Both the position numbers and the translations under genes were made by a program. The notes beneath the pieces were generated by a model that was not told the DNA's origin, did not search any database, and was given only the letters and a program-made list of their open reading frames with translations. A stretch of DNA of 64,000 nucleotides from an uncultured Verrucomicrobia subdivision 3 bacterium (GTDB lineage: Bacteria > Verrucomicrobiota > Verrucomicrobiae > Limisphaerales > UBA11358): NCBI GenBank assembly GCA_903921455.1, contig CAIXPZ010000234.1, positions 108,765 to 172,764 on the forward strand, written 5' to 3'. Below are positions 25,673 through 34,851 of the stretch, piece after piece; within the stretch, counting starts at the first letter, position 1; every line of letters begins with the position of its first letter.

Positions 25673-27172
25673 ATGAGCAAACCGCGCCCCAGTTTTTCGC
25701 CCGCCAGCCGTTGGAAAATCGGCTTCGACATGGTGCTGCGCACGGCGCTGGTGCTGCTGGTGGTGGTGATGCTCAATTACCTCGGCGCGCAATTTTTCCA
25801 TCGGTTCTATTTGAGTTCGCAGACCCGCGTGGCGCTGTCGTCACGCACGCTGGCGGTATTGTCCACGTTGACGAACCACGTGGATGTCACGCTTTACTAC
25901 GACACGCGCGACCCGCAAAATTTTTATCCGAACATTCTCGCGCTGCTGAACGAATACCGTGCGGCGAACAAAAATATTTCCATCCGCACGGTGGACTACG
26001 TGCGCGACGCGGGCGCGGCAGAAAAAACGAAGTTGCAATACAACCTGCCCTCTGCGACGGACAGTCCGAACGCGCCGCCGGCGAAGGATTTGGTCATCTT
26101 CGACTGCGGCGGCAAGGTCATCGTGATTCCTGGTGAGGCCATCGTGTCGCACAAGCTGGAACAGACCGCGAAGGACGATCCTAAGCAAAAGGAATTGCAG
26201 TTTCGTAACCGGGCCGTCGCATTCAACGGCGAAATCATGTTCACTTCCAAGCTGCTCGCGCTGGCGAACGCGCAGCCGTTCAAAGCGTATTTTCTCCAGG
26301 GCCACGGCGAATCGTCGCTCACCGACAACGGTCAATTTGGTTTTGCCAAGTTCGGCCTTGAACTGGCGCAGAACTATGTCTCGCTGACCAATCTGGAACT
26401 GACCGCCGGCGGATCCGTGCCGATGGATTGCAACCTGCTTATTATCGCCGCGCCGACCGCGGCGCTGGCCGACACCGAGCTGCAACAGATTGGCAAGTAT
26501 CTCGCGGAAGGCGGAAGGCTGCTGGTGCTGCTCAATTACGCCTCCATCACGCGACCGACCGGGCTGGAACCGATTTTGCAACACTGGGGCGTCAACGTCA
26601 TGGCCGACTACATCAAGGATCCGCAAAATTCTATCACGGGTCAGGATGTGAAAATCCGCGATTTCAATCCCAAGACTTTTGTCGCGCCGCTCACGCAACT
26701 TTCCCTGCAAATGATTTTGCCGCGCCCGGTCGCAAAGGTGATATGGCAGAATCCGCCCGCCAACGCGCCGCACGTGAACGAACTCGCGCTTACCGGCGAA
26801 TCCGCGACCCTCGCGGGCGACCCGGCGGCCGCGCCGCGCCGTTACCCGGTGATGGCGGCGGTCGAGCAAAAACCCGTGGCTGGCATCATCAACCGTCGCG
26901 GCAATACGCGCATCGTAGTGGCAGGTGACTCGATTTTTCTCGGTAACTATTACATCGAAGGTGGCAGTAACCGCGACTTTCTCAATTGCGCGGCAAACTG
27001 GCTGCTGGAACGGCAGGAACTCCTCGCGGGTATCAGCCCGCGCCCCGTCACGGAATTCCGCCTGATGCTCACGCAAAAACAATCGCAGCAGCTCGACTGG
27101 TTGCTGCTCGGCGTGCTGCCTGGCGGCGCGCTTTTCCTCGGCTGGCTTGTCTGGCTTGTGCGCCGCCAATGA
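25673..27172 (+). CDS. GldG-like ABC transport auxiliary protein
   Basis: The 499-residue protein has one N-terminal membrane helix (about 20-42, LRTALVLLVVVMLNYLGAQFF), a large extracytoplasmic part and a C-terminal helix (about 475-495, LLLGVLPGGALFLGWLVWLV). The middle has the Gldg pattern: VTLYYDTRDPQNFYPNILALLNEY, then YFLQGHGESSLTD and LLIIAAPTAALADTELQQIGKYL, a ThuA/GATase-like fold without an obvious catalytic set. It matches the auxiliary component of gliding-type ABC systems. It overlaps the DUF4340 gene by 4 bases. Confidence 0.85.
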   Translation: MSKPRPSFSPASRWKIGFDMVLRTALVLLVVVMLNYLGAQFFHRFYLSSQTRVALSSRTLAVLSTLTNHVDVTLYYDTRDPQNFYPNILALLNEYRAANKNISIRTVDYVRDAGAAEKTKLQYNLPSATDSPNAPPAKDLVIFDCGGKVIVIPGEAIVSHKLEQTAKDDPKQKELQFRNRAVAFNGEIMFTSKLLALANAQPFKAYFLQGHGESSLTDNGQFGFAKFGLELAQNYVSLTNLELTAGGSVPMDCNLLIIAAPTAALADTELQQIGKYLAEGGRLLVLLNYASITRPTGLEPILQHWGVNVMADYIKDPQNSITGQDVKIRDFNPKTFVAPLTQLSLQMILPRPVAKVIWQNPPANAPHVNELALTGESATLAGDPAAAPRRYPVMAAVEQKPVAGIINRRGNTRIVVAGDSIFLGNYYIEGGSNRDFLNCAANWLLERQELLAGISPRPVTEFRLMLTQKQSQQLDWLLLGVLPGGALFLGWLVWLVRRQ

Positions 27173-28965
27173 AATCACGCACCACCAGCCTTTGGTTTGT
27201 CCTCGCGGCCTCGCTATTCGCGGGTATCTGGCTCTATCACAAATTTCTTCAGCCCGCCGCGTCGGGAACATCCGCTTTGCTGCCCGGCCTGCGCGCCGCC
27301 GACGTGACTGCGATTCAAATCAGTCCTGCTGGCGCGCTTGAAATCGCCGCCACCCGCACAGGCAAAGCCTGGGTGCTGGAAAAACCGCTGGCGTATCCCG
27401 CGCAGGCCGCCGCAATCGAGGCACTCACGGACGCGCTGGAAAAACTGGTGCCAGCCATCCGCCTTTCCGCCGATGAACTTCGCAGTTACAAAAATGCCGA
27501 TTCGGATTTGGGCTTCGATAACCCGGCGTATTCGCTTGTCATAACGGCAGGCGCACAACACAAGCAGTTGCTCATCGGGAAAAAAACCGCTCCAGGCGAT
27601 CAGGTGTTCATCCGCGTCGTTGGCCTCGATGGTGCGTTCGTGACGGAAGCAAGTTGGTTGCAACTGATCCCCCGCACGGCGAACGAATGGCGCGACACCG
27701 CGCTTGTAAACGCCGCCGGCATGGTCGACTGGATTGTCATCACCAATGGCACCAAGGTGATGGAATTCCGGCGCGACCCGACCAACCAGCTTTGGCGCAT
27801 GATTCGTCCCTTGCAGGCGCGGGCGGATAGCGCCCGCCTTGCCACCGCCTTGCAGCAGCTTCAGTCGGGGCGCGTCACGCAGTTCATCACGGACGATCCC
27901 CGCGCGGATTTAAGCAGTTACGGGCTGCAACCCGCCGAACTGGATGTCTGGCTTGGGCGCGGGACAAATTTCAACACCGCGGTTCACGCCGGGAAAAATC
28001 TAACGGAAACGCCCTCGCAACTCTTCGCCCGGCGCGAAGGCTGGAATTCCGTCGTGACTGCCGCCCGGGAAAACTTCGCGCCGTGGCGCGGCGCGGTGAA
28101 TGATTTCCGCGACCCGCATTTGCTCGCGCTCACCGCGCCGGTGGCGGAAATCGAGGTGCGCGGGGAAAGCAATTTCACGCTGCAACAAGGCAGTCCGGGT
28201 AACTGGACGGTGACGGGTGAAAAATTCCCCGCTGACACGGAGAATGTGCAGGGCTTCCTCAAATCGCTCACCAGCCTCCGCGCGGCGGAATTTGTGAAGG
28301 ATTTTGCCTCGGCCAAGGATTTACAGGACTTTGGTTTTGCGACGTCATCGCGGCAGATCATCCTGCGCGGCACGGCGGGCGACTCGAACAGTGTGCTGGC
28401 GCAGTTGGTTTTTGGCACCAATGAGCCGAATCGTGTGCTGGTGAAACGGAGCGACGAAGATTTTGTCTATGCGCTGGCGCCGGCAGATTTCAGCAACTTA
28501 GTGGCAATGTATGGTGAAAAATGGGAGTTTCGCGACCGCCGCATCTGGAATTTTAGCGAGACCAACGTCGCGCAGATCACGTTGCGGCAAAACGGCAAAA
28601 CGCGGCAGTTGATCCGCACCGGCGAGAACAAATGGTCGCTGGGCCCCAATTCGCAGGGCATCATCAATCCGCCTGCCATTGAGGAAACGGCGCACCGCCT
28701 TGGCGAGTTGAGGGCCTTTTATTGGATGGGCCGCAACCTCACCGAGCCGGAAAAAAATTATGGCCTGAACCCGGGCAACCTCTCGATTGCCGTTGATTTA
28801 AAATCCGGCGAAAAATTGAGCGTTGATTTCGGCGCGGAATTGCCTAAAGCGCAGACGGCACTGGCCGCCGTGACCTTGGATGGCGAGCGCTGGGCGTTTG
28901 TGTTTCCGCCGGTGGTTTACCAATTCGTCACCACCTACCTGACGATTCCCCCCGGCGGGCCATGA
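27169..28965 (+). CDS. DUF4340 domain protein of the Gld-like cassette
   Basis: The 598-residue protein starts at the ATG at 27169 within the previous stop (ATGA). It has a signal-anchor helix (LWFVLAASLFAGIWLYHKF) and DUF4340 repeats, each with a W-x-(L/V/I)-x-x-P-like strand (KAWVLEKPLAYPAQ; LWRMIRPLQARADSARL; KWSLGPNSQG) and the LLIGKKTAPGDQVFIR segment. DUF4340 proteins occur beside GldG-type genes in Verrucomicrobia, Planctomycetes and others and are thought to be periplasmic partners. No enzyme motif is seen. Confidence 0.85.
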   Translation: MKSRTTSLWFVLAASLFAGIWLYHKFLQPAASGTSALLPGLRAADVTAIQISPAGALEIAATRTGKAWVLEKPLAYPAQAAAIEALTDALEKLVPAIRLSADELRSYKNADSDLGFDNPAYSLVITAGAQHKQLLIGKKTAPGDQVFIRVVGLDGAFVTEASWLQLIPRTANEWRDTALVNAAGMVDWIVITNGTKVMEFRRDPTNQLWRMIRPLQARADSARLATALQQLQSGRVTQFITDDPRADLSSYGLQPAELDVWLGRGTNFNTAVHAGKNLTETPSQLFARREGWNSVVTAARENFAPWRGAVNDFRDPHLLALTAPVAEIEVRGESNFTLQQGSPGNWTVTGEKFPADTENVQGFLKSLTSLRAAEFVKDFASAKDLQDFGFATSSRQIILRGTAGDSNSVLAQLVFGTNEPNRVLVKRSDEDFVYALAPADFSNLVAMYGEKWEFRDRRIWNFSETNVAQITLRQNGKTRQLIRTGENKWSLGPNSQGIINPPAIEETAHRLGELRAFYWMGRNLTEPEKNYGLNPGNLSIAVDLKSGEKLSVDFGAELPKAQTALAAVTLDGERWAFVFPPVVYQFVTTYLTIPPGGP

Positions 28966-29168
28966 AATAAATTTGCCCCGCTTACCCCTAAAGATTTTGG
29001 TATTGAAATGTGCTAGCTGAAGGCTCCAGCCCAGTTCAGCCATGATAAAATTTCCTTGCGCAGGCCAGAGGTGTTGGTATCTACGCGCCGGTTTTCCCAG
29101 CCGAAATAGCGAGAGTATTTCTCTCTTACCCGGCCCCGCCCGGCGCCCTCCGCTGTGGCAGTTGACGC

Positions 29169-31904
29169 ATGGTTCAACTTGAATTCTCGGGGTGTTCCGG
29201 CGAAAGTTTGCTGGTGCTTCTCAAAATCGGCTTTTGGCGCAAATGTCGCCTCGCTTTCCGCTGCGTTCGCATCGCAGCCTGGCTGGCGGTGCTCGCGGTT
29301 TTGATCAGCTTCATTTGGTTTAACCGTGTCGGTCTGCCGGATTTTCTCAAGGCGCAACTCGTCGGCACCTTGTCGGAACGCGGGATCAAACTGGAGTTTT
29401 CCCGGATGCGCCTGAGCCTCATCCATGGCGTCGTGGCGGAAAATGTGCGCGCCGGCCAGATGCAGACGGCCGACAGTCCGGCTTTCGCCGCCCGGCAGGT
29501 GCAACTGCAATTGAATTTCCCTGCGCTCCTGCGCCGGCAGTGGCAACTGGACGGCCTCGTCTTGCGCGACGGCCAATTCACCCTGCCGCTGTCGCCGACG
29601 AACGCGCTGACGCTCACCAATCTCCAGACCGAGCTGCGGTTTCAGGCGGATGACACCTGGTCGTTCGATCATTTCCGCGCGGCTTTCGCCGGCGCGCAGA
29701 TCGGCATCAGCGGTGAAGTCGCGCACGCGCCGGAAGCGCGCAACTGGAAATTGTTCGCCGGTCGCAGCACGGACCGCGGCCAGTTGCTGGCGTCGCTGAA
29801 AATCTTTTCCGATGCGCTGCGCCAGATTCATTTCCAAGGTGAACCGCAACTGCTGCTGGCCCTGGCCGGTGACGCGCGCGATCCGCATTCCATCACCGTG
29901 CGCTTGAGCGCCCATGCGACCGGCGTGAACACGCCATGGTTCAACGCGCATGATTTTCAGGCCGACTTCAATCTCACCGCGCCCGCCAATGCCCCGACAA
30001 ATTTTGCCGCCGCGACGGGATTTTGGACCAACTTGCAGCCATTTCGCCTCGCGTGGGCGGTGCAGTTGGGCGAGATGCATTCGGAGCTGCTGGACGTCAA
30101 CGCCATCCGTTGCGCCGGCGTGTGGGCCGCGCCAACGCTTGCCGTTTCTAACCTCACGGGCCGGCTCGGCGGCGGCTGCCTGACGGCCAGTGTCGTGCTG
30201 GATGTGCCGACGCGGGCAGTCAGCTTCACCAATGACTCGCAGTTCGATTTGCAAGCCGTGGCGAAGTTGTTGTCGGGTAATGCGCGGGAACAATTGGCGA
30301 AAATCAAGTGGACGCAACCGCCCAGTTTGCGCGTGAATGGTTTGTTACGCTTGCCCTCTTGGACGAACGGCGTGAGCGACTGGCAGCCGGCCTTGGAGTC
30401 GTCGCTGCAAGTGAGTGGCACACTGGCGGTCACTAACGCGCTGGTTGGCCGGGTTAAATTAGATTTGGTGCAGGCGCATTTTTCCTACGCGGATCTGCTC
30501 TGGGATTTGCCGGATTTGACCGTGACTCAGGGGCGGACGTGGTTTCGCCTGAGTGGTCAGGAGAGCCAAGCCACGGAAAATTTTCATGGCCTCCTCACTG
30601 GTCAGCTCGACGAAGCCAGCGTGGCCGCATTGATGACGACGAGCAATGCCGTGCGCGGTCTGGCGCAGGTGGCGTGGCACGAACCGCTCGTGCTGGCGGT
30701 GGATATGGCTGGCAATCTGCGCACGCTCGAAACCTTGTGCGCCACCGGCCGCATCGCAGTGACGAATTTTGCCATCCGCGGCGAGAGCATGGATTCTGTT
30801 GCGGGCAATTTTTCCTACTCGAACCTGACAGCCAATGTTTACCGGCCGGAATTACTGCGGGCGGGCGGGACGCAATGGTTGCGGGCGGACGAACTGTTCC
30901 TGGATTTCCGGCGGATGGCCATCTGGATCACGAACGGTTGGGCGGTGGCCGATCCGATGGCCGTGGCGCGGGCCATCGGGCCGAAAACCGCGCGGATGCT
31001 GGAGCCGTATCAATTCTTAGAGCTGCCGCTGGCGCGGGTGCATGGCAGCACGCCGATTATGAATGTCACCACCGGGAAGGATATGGCACTGGCCGACCTG
31101 ACGATTGAGATCATGCGCGGCGTGCCGTTTCATTGGTCAAAGTTGTGGACGACCAATATCACCGGCACTATTCGCTGGTTGCAACAGTCGCTGATTCTCA
31201 CCAACCTCGTGTCGGAACTATACGACGGTCACGGCGAGGGATTTGGCTATCTGGATTTCCGGCCGGTCACGCATGATTGTGATTTCAATTTTGCGTTTGC
31301 CATCACGAACATCAACCTGCACCTGCTCGCAGCGGATTTGTCCACGAACCGGAACCGTCTGGAAGGACTGTTGAGCGGCGCGGTGACGGTGGCGAATGCC
31401 AACTCTGCCGACTGGCGCTCGTGGAACGGCGGCGGCTACGCGCAATTGCGCGATGGCTTGCTGTGGGACGTGCCGATTTTTGCGTTCATGTCGCCGGTGT
31501 TGAATACTGTGTCGCCGGGGCTGGGCAACAGCCGCGCGAAGGAGGCGGCGGCCCAATTCATCATCACCAACGGTGTCATTACCACCGACTCGCTGCTCAT
31601 TCGCTCCACGATGATGCGGCTGCAATACGCCGGGACGGTGGACTTGAAACAGAACGTGGATGCGCGGGTGACGGCGCAGTTGCTGCGCAACACGCCGGTG
31701 GTCGGCTCGGTGGTCAGCGCGGTGCTGTGGCCGGTGAGCAAAATCTTTGAGTGCCATGTGACCGGCCAGTTGGGCGAACCGGCGGTCGCGCCGGTTTACA
31801 TCCCGAATTTCATTCCCAAAATCCTGCTGGCCCCGCTGCATCCGATCCGCAGTCTGGAGGAACTATTCTCGCCGCCGGCCACCAATGCGCCGGCGGAAAA
31901 ATAA
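29169..31904 (+). CDS. Large AsmA/DUF3971-like envelope protein
   Basis: The 911-residue protein has one N-terminal membrane helix (about 36-52, IAAWLAVLAVLISFIWF) and then an almost entirely beta-rich extracytoplasmic region with repeated short strands. The segment just after the helix (LSERGIKLEFSRMRLSLIHGVVAENVRAG) and the C-terminal VVSAVLWPVSKIFECHVTGQLGEPAV are typical of AsmA-like proteins, a group with VPS13-type lipid-bridging relatives such as TamB and YhdP. A role in phospholipid transport or outer-membrane assembly is plausible but inferred. It is convergent with gspD, with stops 8 bases apart, and 203 bases after the Gld-like cassette. Confidence 0.75.
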   Translation: MVQLEFSGCSGESLLVLLKIGFWRKCRLAFRCVRIAAWLAVLAVLISFIWFNRVGLPDFLKAQLVGTLSERGIKLEFSRMRLSLIHGVVAENVRAGQMQTADSPAFAARQVQLQLNFPALLRRQWQLDGLVLRDGQFTLPLSPTNALTLTNLQTELRFQADDTWSFDHFRAAFAGAQIGISGEVAHAPEARNWKLFAGRSTDRGQLLASLKIFSDALRQIHFQGEPQLLLALAGDARDPHSITVRLSAHATGVNTPWFNAHDFQADFNLTAPANAPTNFAAATGFWTNLQPFRLAWAVQLGEMHSELLDVNAIRCAGVWAAPTLAVSNLTGRLGGGCLTASVVLDVPTRAVSFTNDSQFDLQAVAKLLSGNAREQLAKIKWTQPPSLRVNGLLRLPSWTNGVSDWQPALESSLQVSGTLAVTNALVGRVKLDLVQAHFSYADLLWDLPDLTVTQGRTWFRLSGQESQATENFHGLLTGQLDEASVAALMTTSNAVRGLAQVAWHEPLVLAVDMAGNLRTLETLCATGRIAVTNFAIRGESMDSVAGNFSYSNLTANVYRPELLRAGGTQWLRADELFLDFRRMAIWITNGWAVADPMAVARAIGPKTARMLEPYQFLELPLARVHGSTPIMNVTTGKDMALADLTIEIMRGVPFHWSKLWTTNITGTIRWLQQSLILTNLVSELYDGHGEGFGYLDFRPVTHDCDFNFAFAITNINLHLLAADLSTNRNRLEGLLSGAVTVANANSADWRSWNGGGYAQLRDGLLWDVPIFAFMSPVLNTVSPGLGNSRAKEAAAQFIITNGVITTDSLLIRSTMMRLQYAGTVDLKQNVDARVTAQLLRNTPVVGSVVSAVLWPVSKIFECHVTGQLGEPAVAPVYIPNFIPKILLAPLHPIRSLEELFSPPATNAPAEK

Positions 31905-31912
31905 TCCCCTGC

Positions 31913-34270
31913 TCACTGCGGTGTGTTGGCCGGAACCGGCTCGACTGCTTTCGGCGCGTCCAGTTCCTTCATCTTTTCATCCAGCGCCGCGCGCGCCTTG
32001 TCCTGATCATTGGCCGGGGTGGCGGGAGCATTTTCGGCGTGATTGCCGGAACCGAAATCAGAAGCCGGTCCGTTCGTGTCCAGCGTGGCATCGGGATTCA
32101 TGTTGAAGAACCCGTCGGCGTGCGCGCCTTTCTTGGCGTTCTTCAATTCCTTTTTGCGTTCGGCTTCGATGAGATTGCGTTCGTCGGCGGCGCTCTCGGC
32201 GGCGGCGGCGGAAACACCCGGCAGCCGCTGGGCTTCCTTGATGGTTTGCGCGGCGGCGATTTCCGGCGTCTTCAAAACGGTGGGGCGCATCATCACCATC
32301 AGCTCGGTGCGATCCTTGGAGTTGTCCGTGCTGCGGAACAGCCAGCCCAGCAGCGGGATATCCATCAGCAGCGGCACGCCGGAGGTGGAGTGGCTCTTGT
32401 CGGAGCGGACAAAGCCGCCGAGGATGACGGTGTCGCGGTTGCGCACGGCAATTTCGCTGTTCAAGGTGCGCTTGATGGTGTTGGGCACCTTGTTGCCGTC
32501 GATGGTGGTGTAACCGCTGATCTCGTCAATTTCCTGAGCGATATCCATGACGACGAGGCCGTCGGGATTGATGAAGGGCGTCACGTCCAGTTCCACGCCG
32601 ACGGACAATTGGGAGTAGGAGGAACCGCCATAGCCGCCGTTGATGCTGTTGTTGTAGGTGCTATTGACATAGGGCACGGTCTGGCCGACGAAGAATTGCG
32701 CCGGCTTCGCCTGCGAGGTCTGGATGCGCGGGCGTTGGATGATATTAGCGTTGTTATCGGTTTCCGCCGCCTTTACGGCGATGTCCCAAGTGTCGCCGAT
32801 GCTGCCGAAATAACTCAAACCGCCCGTCAGGTTGGTGGCAAAACTGGCTGACTTCAGGATGCTGGAACCGCCCGAGCCATTCGTGACCAGTGTCTGGATG
32901 ACGCTCAAAAACGATCCGTTGCCGTTGTTCATGATGCCGCCGCCGGTGACGTTTGAGTTGTTGTATTGTTTCGGTTTTTGCGCCGCCGAAATGCCGGCGG
33001 ACAAGGTGTTGCCGATAGCGACGTCCATGATGATGGATTCGATTAACACCTGGGCCAGCAGCACGTCCAGCTGGCTGATGACGTGCTTGATGTTTTCCAT
33101 GTCTTGCCGCGTCGCGAAGACGAGCAGTGAATTGCTGCGCTGGTCGGCGATGATTTTCGTCTGGCCGAAAAGCTGGATTTGATCCGCGCCCGCCCCGCCG
33201 CTGGGCGCGGCTCCGGAGGCGCGGTTGATGATGGATTTCAAACGATCCTGAAACGTCGAGCCGCCGGTGGGTGTGCCGTTGACTCCGCCCCCGCTGCCAA
33301 CTCCCATGCCGCTGCGGCCGCCAAAGGGACTGGCACCGGCACCGCCGGATTGATAATTATTGCCACCCATGCCGCCGCCGCTCGAGCTGCCCAGGCCGCT
33401 GATGCCGCTCGAGCCGCCGCGGATGCCGTTGATGGGCGCTGCGCTGGCGCTGCTGCCAAAGCTGACGGTGGAACCGCCGGTCCCGCCGAGGCTGTTCAGC
33501 GCGCTGGCGATGTCCTGCGCCTCCGCGTAGCGGATCGGGATGACTTCGGAGATGAACTCCGCCGGCACGCTCACGTCAATCTTCTCAATCATCTCCAGCA
33601 TGCGTTTGACGTTTTCCGCGTAGTCGCGCAGCACGAGAATGCCGTTGCTGTCAATGGCCAGAATGGAATTCGCCAATTTCGCGAACGGCGTTATGATGGG
33701 AATCATCTCCTGCGGCTTCACATATTTCAGCTGCACGATGTGCGTGACGTAAGAGCCTAGGTTCGGCAGATTGGCCGCGCTGGCGTCATTGAACTCTGCG
33801 CCGGCGGAATTGGCGTCGGCCACCGGCAGCACCTTCACAAACTTGTCGCCGATGTTCACCACGGCAACGCCATTGAGCGCCAGCACCGCCTGAATGGCTT
33901 GGATCACCTCGCTCTTGGGCAGCGGGGTCTGCGTCTTTAAAGTAATCTGCGCTGCCGGCAAGGTTGCCCGCAGCAACGTCCGCCCGACATACTGCGAATA
34001 GATTTCCAGCACCACGCTCAAATCCACCCCCTGCCAATTGATCATGCCGGCGGCAATGATCTCTTCCGGCTGCGTGGGGACGGCAGGCGTTGCCGGTGTC
34101 GCGGGTGCGGCGGGCGATGGAAAACGCGGCGGCGCGACGGCGGCGCTGTTGGTGCTGAAGCGCGTGATCGGCCGGCGCGTCGGACTGGCGCCAGGCGTGG
34201 CGGGCGCGGGCTGTGCCCACAGTTCAAGGCCGGCGAGGGCCAATGCCAAGGTGAGAAGGATAGTTTTCAT
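31913..34270 (-). CDS. gspD: Type II secretion/type IV pilus secretin
   Basis: The 785-residue protein has a signal peptide (MKTILLTLALALAGLELWAQ) and a proline/alanine-rich linker. N0-like and N1-N3 domains follow (INWQGVDLSVVLEIYSQYVG; YVTHIVQLKYVKPQEMIPII; VIPIRYAEAQDIASALNSLG; IIADQRSNSLLVFA). The beta-barrel secretin domain has VPYVNSTYNN, RTLNSEIAVRNRDTVILGG and PLLMDIPLLGWLFR. A Gly/Ser-rich insert of about 70 residues (about 265-340) interrupts the third repeat, longer than in most secretins. The C-terminal tail is charged. It is the last gene of a minus-strand operon that starts with gspE; its start overlaps the GspM/PilO-like gene by 4 bases. Confidence 0.92.
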   Translation of the reverse strand: MKTILLTLALALAGLELWAQPAPATPGASPTRRPITRFSTNSAAVAPPRFPSPAAPATPATPAVPTQPEEIIAAGMINWQGVDLSVVLEIYSQYVGRTLLRATLPAAQITLKTQTPLPKSEVIQAIQAVLALNGVAVVNIGDKFVKVLPVADANSAGAEFNDASAANLPNLGSYVTHIVQLKYVKPQEMIPIITPFAKLANSILAIDSNGILVLRDYAENVKRMLEMIEKIDVSVPAEFISEVIPIRYAEAQDIASALNSLGGTGGSTVSFGSSASAAPINGIRGGSSGISGLGSSSGGGMGGNNYQSGGAGASPFGGRSGMGVGSGGGVNGTPTGGSTFQDRLKSIINRASGAAPSGGAGADQIQLFGQTKIIADQRSNSLLVFATRQDMENIKHVISQLDVLLAQVLIESIIMDVAIGNTLSAGISAAQKPKQYNNSNVTGGGIMNNGNGSFLSVIQTLVTNGSGGSSILKSASFATNLTGGLSYFGSIGDTWDIAVKAAETDNNANIIQRPRIQTSQAKPAQFFVGQTVPYVNSTYNNSINGGYGGSSYSQLSVGVELDVTPFINPDGLVVMDIAQEIDEISGYTTIDGNKVPNTIKRTLNSEIAVRNRDTVILGGFVRSDKSHSTSGVPLLMDIPLLGWLFRSTDNSKDRTELMVMMRPTVLKTPEIAAAQTIKEAQRLPGVSAAAAESAADERNLIEAERKKELKNAKKGAHADGFFNMNPDATLDTNGPASDFGSGNHAENAPATPANDQDKARAALDEKMKELDAPKAVEPVPANTPQ

Positions 34271-34851
34271 TTTGCCTTTGCGGTTGAATTCTTTGCGGCG
34301 GCCGCGGCGACCGGCGGATTTTTCTGGTAGCTGGCCACCAGCTTGATGTTGGCGTTGAGGCGCTGGCGCGGTGGGTCGGGCTGTAATTCCAGATCGCGTA
34401 CGCGGATCATCGAGGCGCCGGAGCCGAGCTTGTAGAGGAAATCTATGAGCTGATCCTCGGTGGCCAGCACGTTGATGTTTTCGATCTGCTCGATAAAAAA
34501 CGCGTCGTTCGTATGCGTGATCTGGCGCGAGGTGTTGACGATGGCCACGCCGCTTTGCGCGGATTGCGACTGGATGGTGCGCATGAAATTGATGCCCTGA
34601 TCTTCGGGCGCGACGAACTGGCCCTCGCTCTCGAATTTTTTCACGTCCGCCGACAGCCCCGGAATCTGTGCCGCGGCGGTCTGGTAAAGTTTCAATTTCC
34701 GGTGCGCCTCGTCCAGGCGCCCGCGCAGTTTGCCCCAATCCGACAAGTGCGGCCAGATGAACACGGCGTTCAGCACCAGCAAAACCACCACCAGCACGCC
34801 GACGACGAGGCGGCGTTCCATGGGGCGCAGTTGGGCGAGATATTTTTTCAT
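34267..34851 (-). CDS. GspM/PilO-like inner membrane assembly protein
   Basis: This 194-residue protein has a short cytoplasmic start (MKKYLAQLRPMERR), one membrane helix (about 15-38) with an LVVVLLVLNAVFIWP core, a coiled-coil segment (GKLRGRLDEAHRKLKLYQTAAAQ) and a ferredoxin-like domain to the end, the PilO/GspM layout. It overlaps gspD and the PilM/GspL-like gene by 4 bases on each side. It should bind the PilN/GspL part in the inner-membrane platform. Confidence 0.8.
   Translation of the reverse strand: MKKYLAQLRPMERRLVVGVLVVVLLVLNAVFIWPHLSDWGKLRGRLDEAHRKLKLYQTAAAQIPGLSADVKKFESEGQFVAPEDQGINFMRTIQSQSAQSGVAIVNTSRQITHTNDAFFIEQIENINVLATEDQLIDFLYKLGSGASMIRVRDLELQPDPPRQRLNANIKLVASYQKNPPVAAAAAKNSTAKAK

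Noticed and set aside
25841..27271. Minus-strand open frame of 476 codons opposite the GldG-like gene
   Set aside because: Antisense shadow of high-GC coding sequence; the plus-strand frame has domain and operon support.
29013..30317. Minus-strand open frame of 434 codons opposite the AsmA-like gene
   Set aside because: Arg/Gln-rich shadow product with no domain; the plus strand has a signal anchor and family pattern.
31751..32851. Plus-strand open frame of 366 codons opposite gspD
   Set aside because: Antisense to the secretin domain; Gly-rich shadow product.
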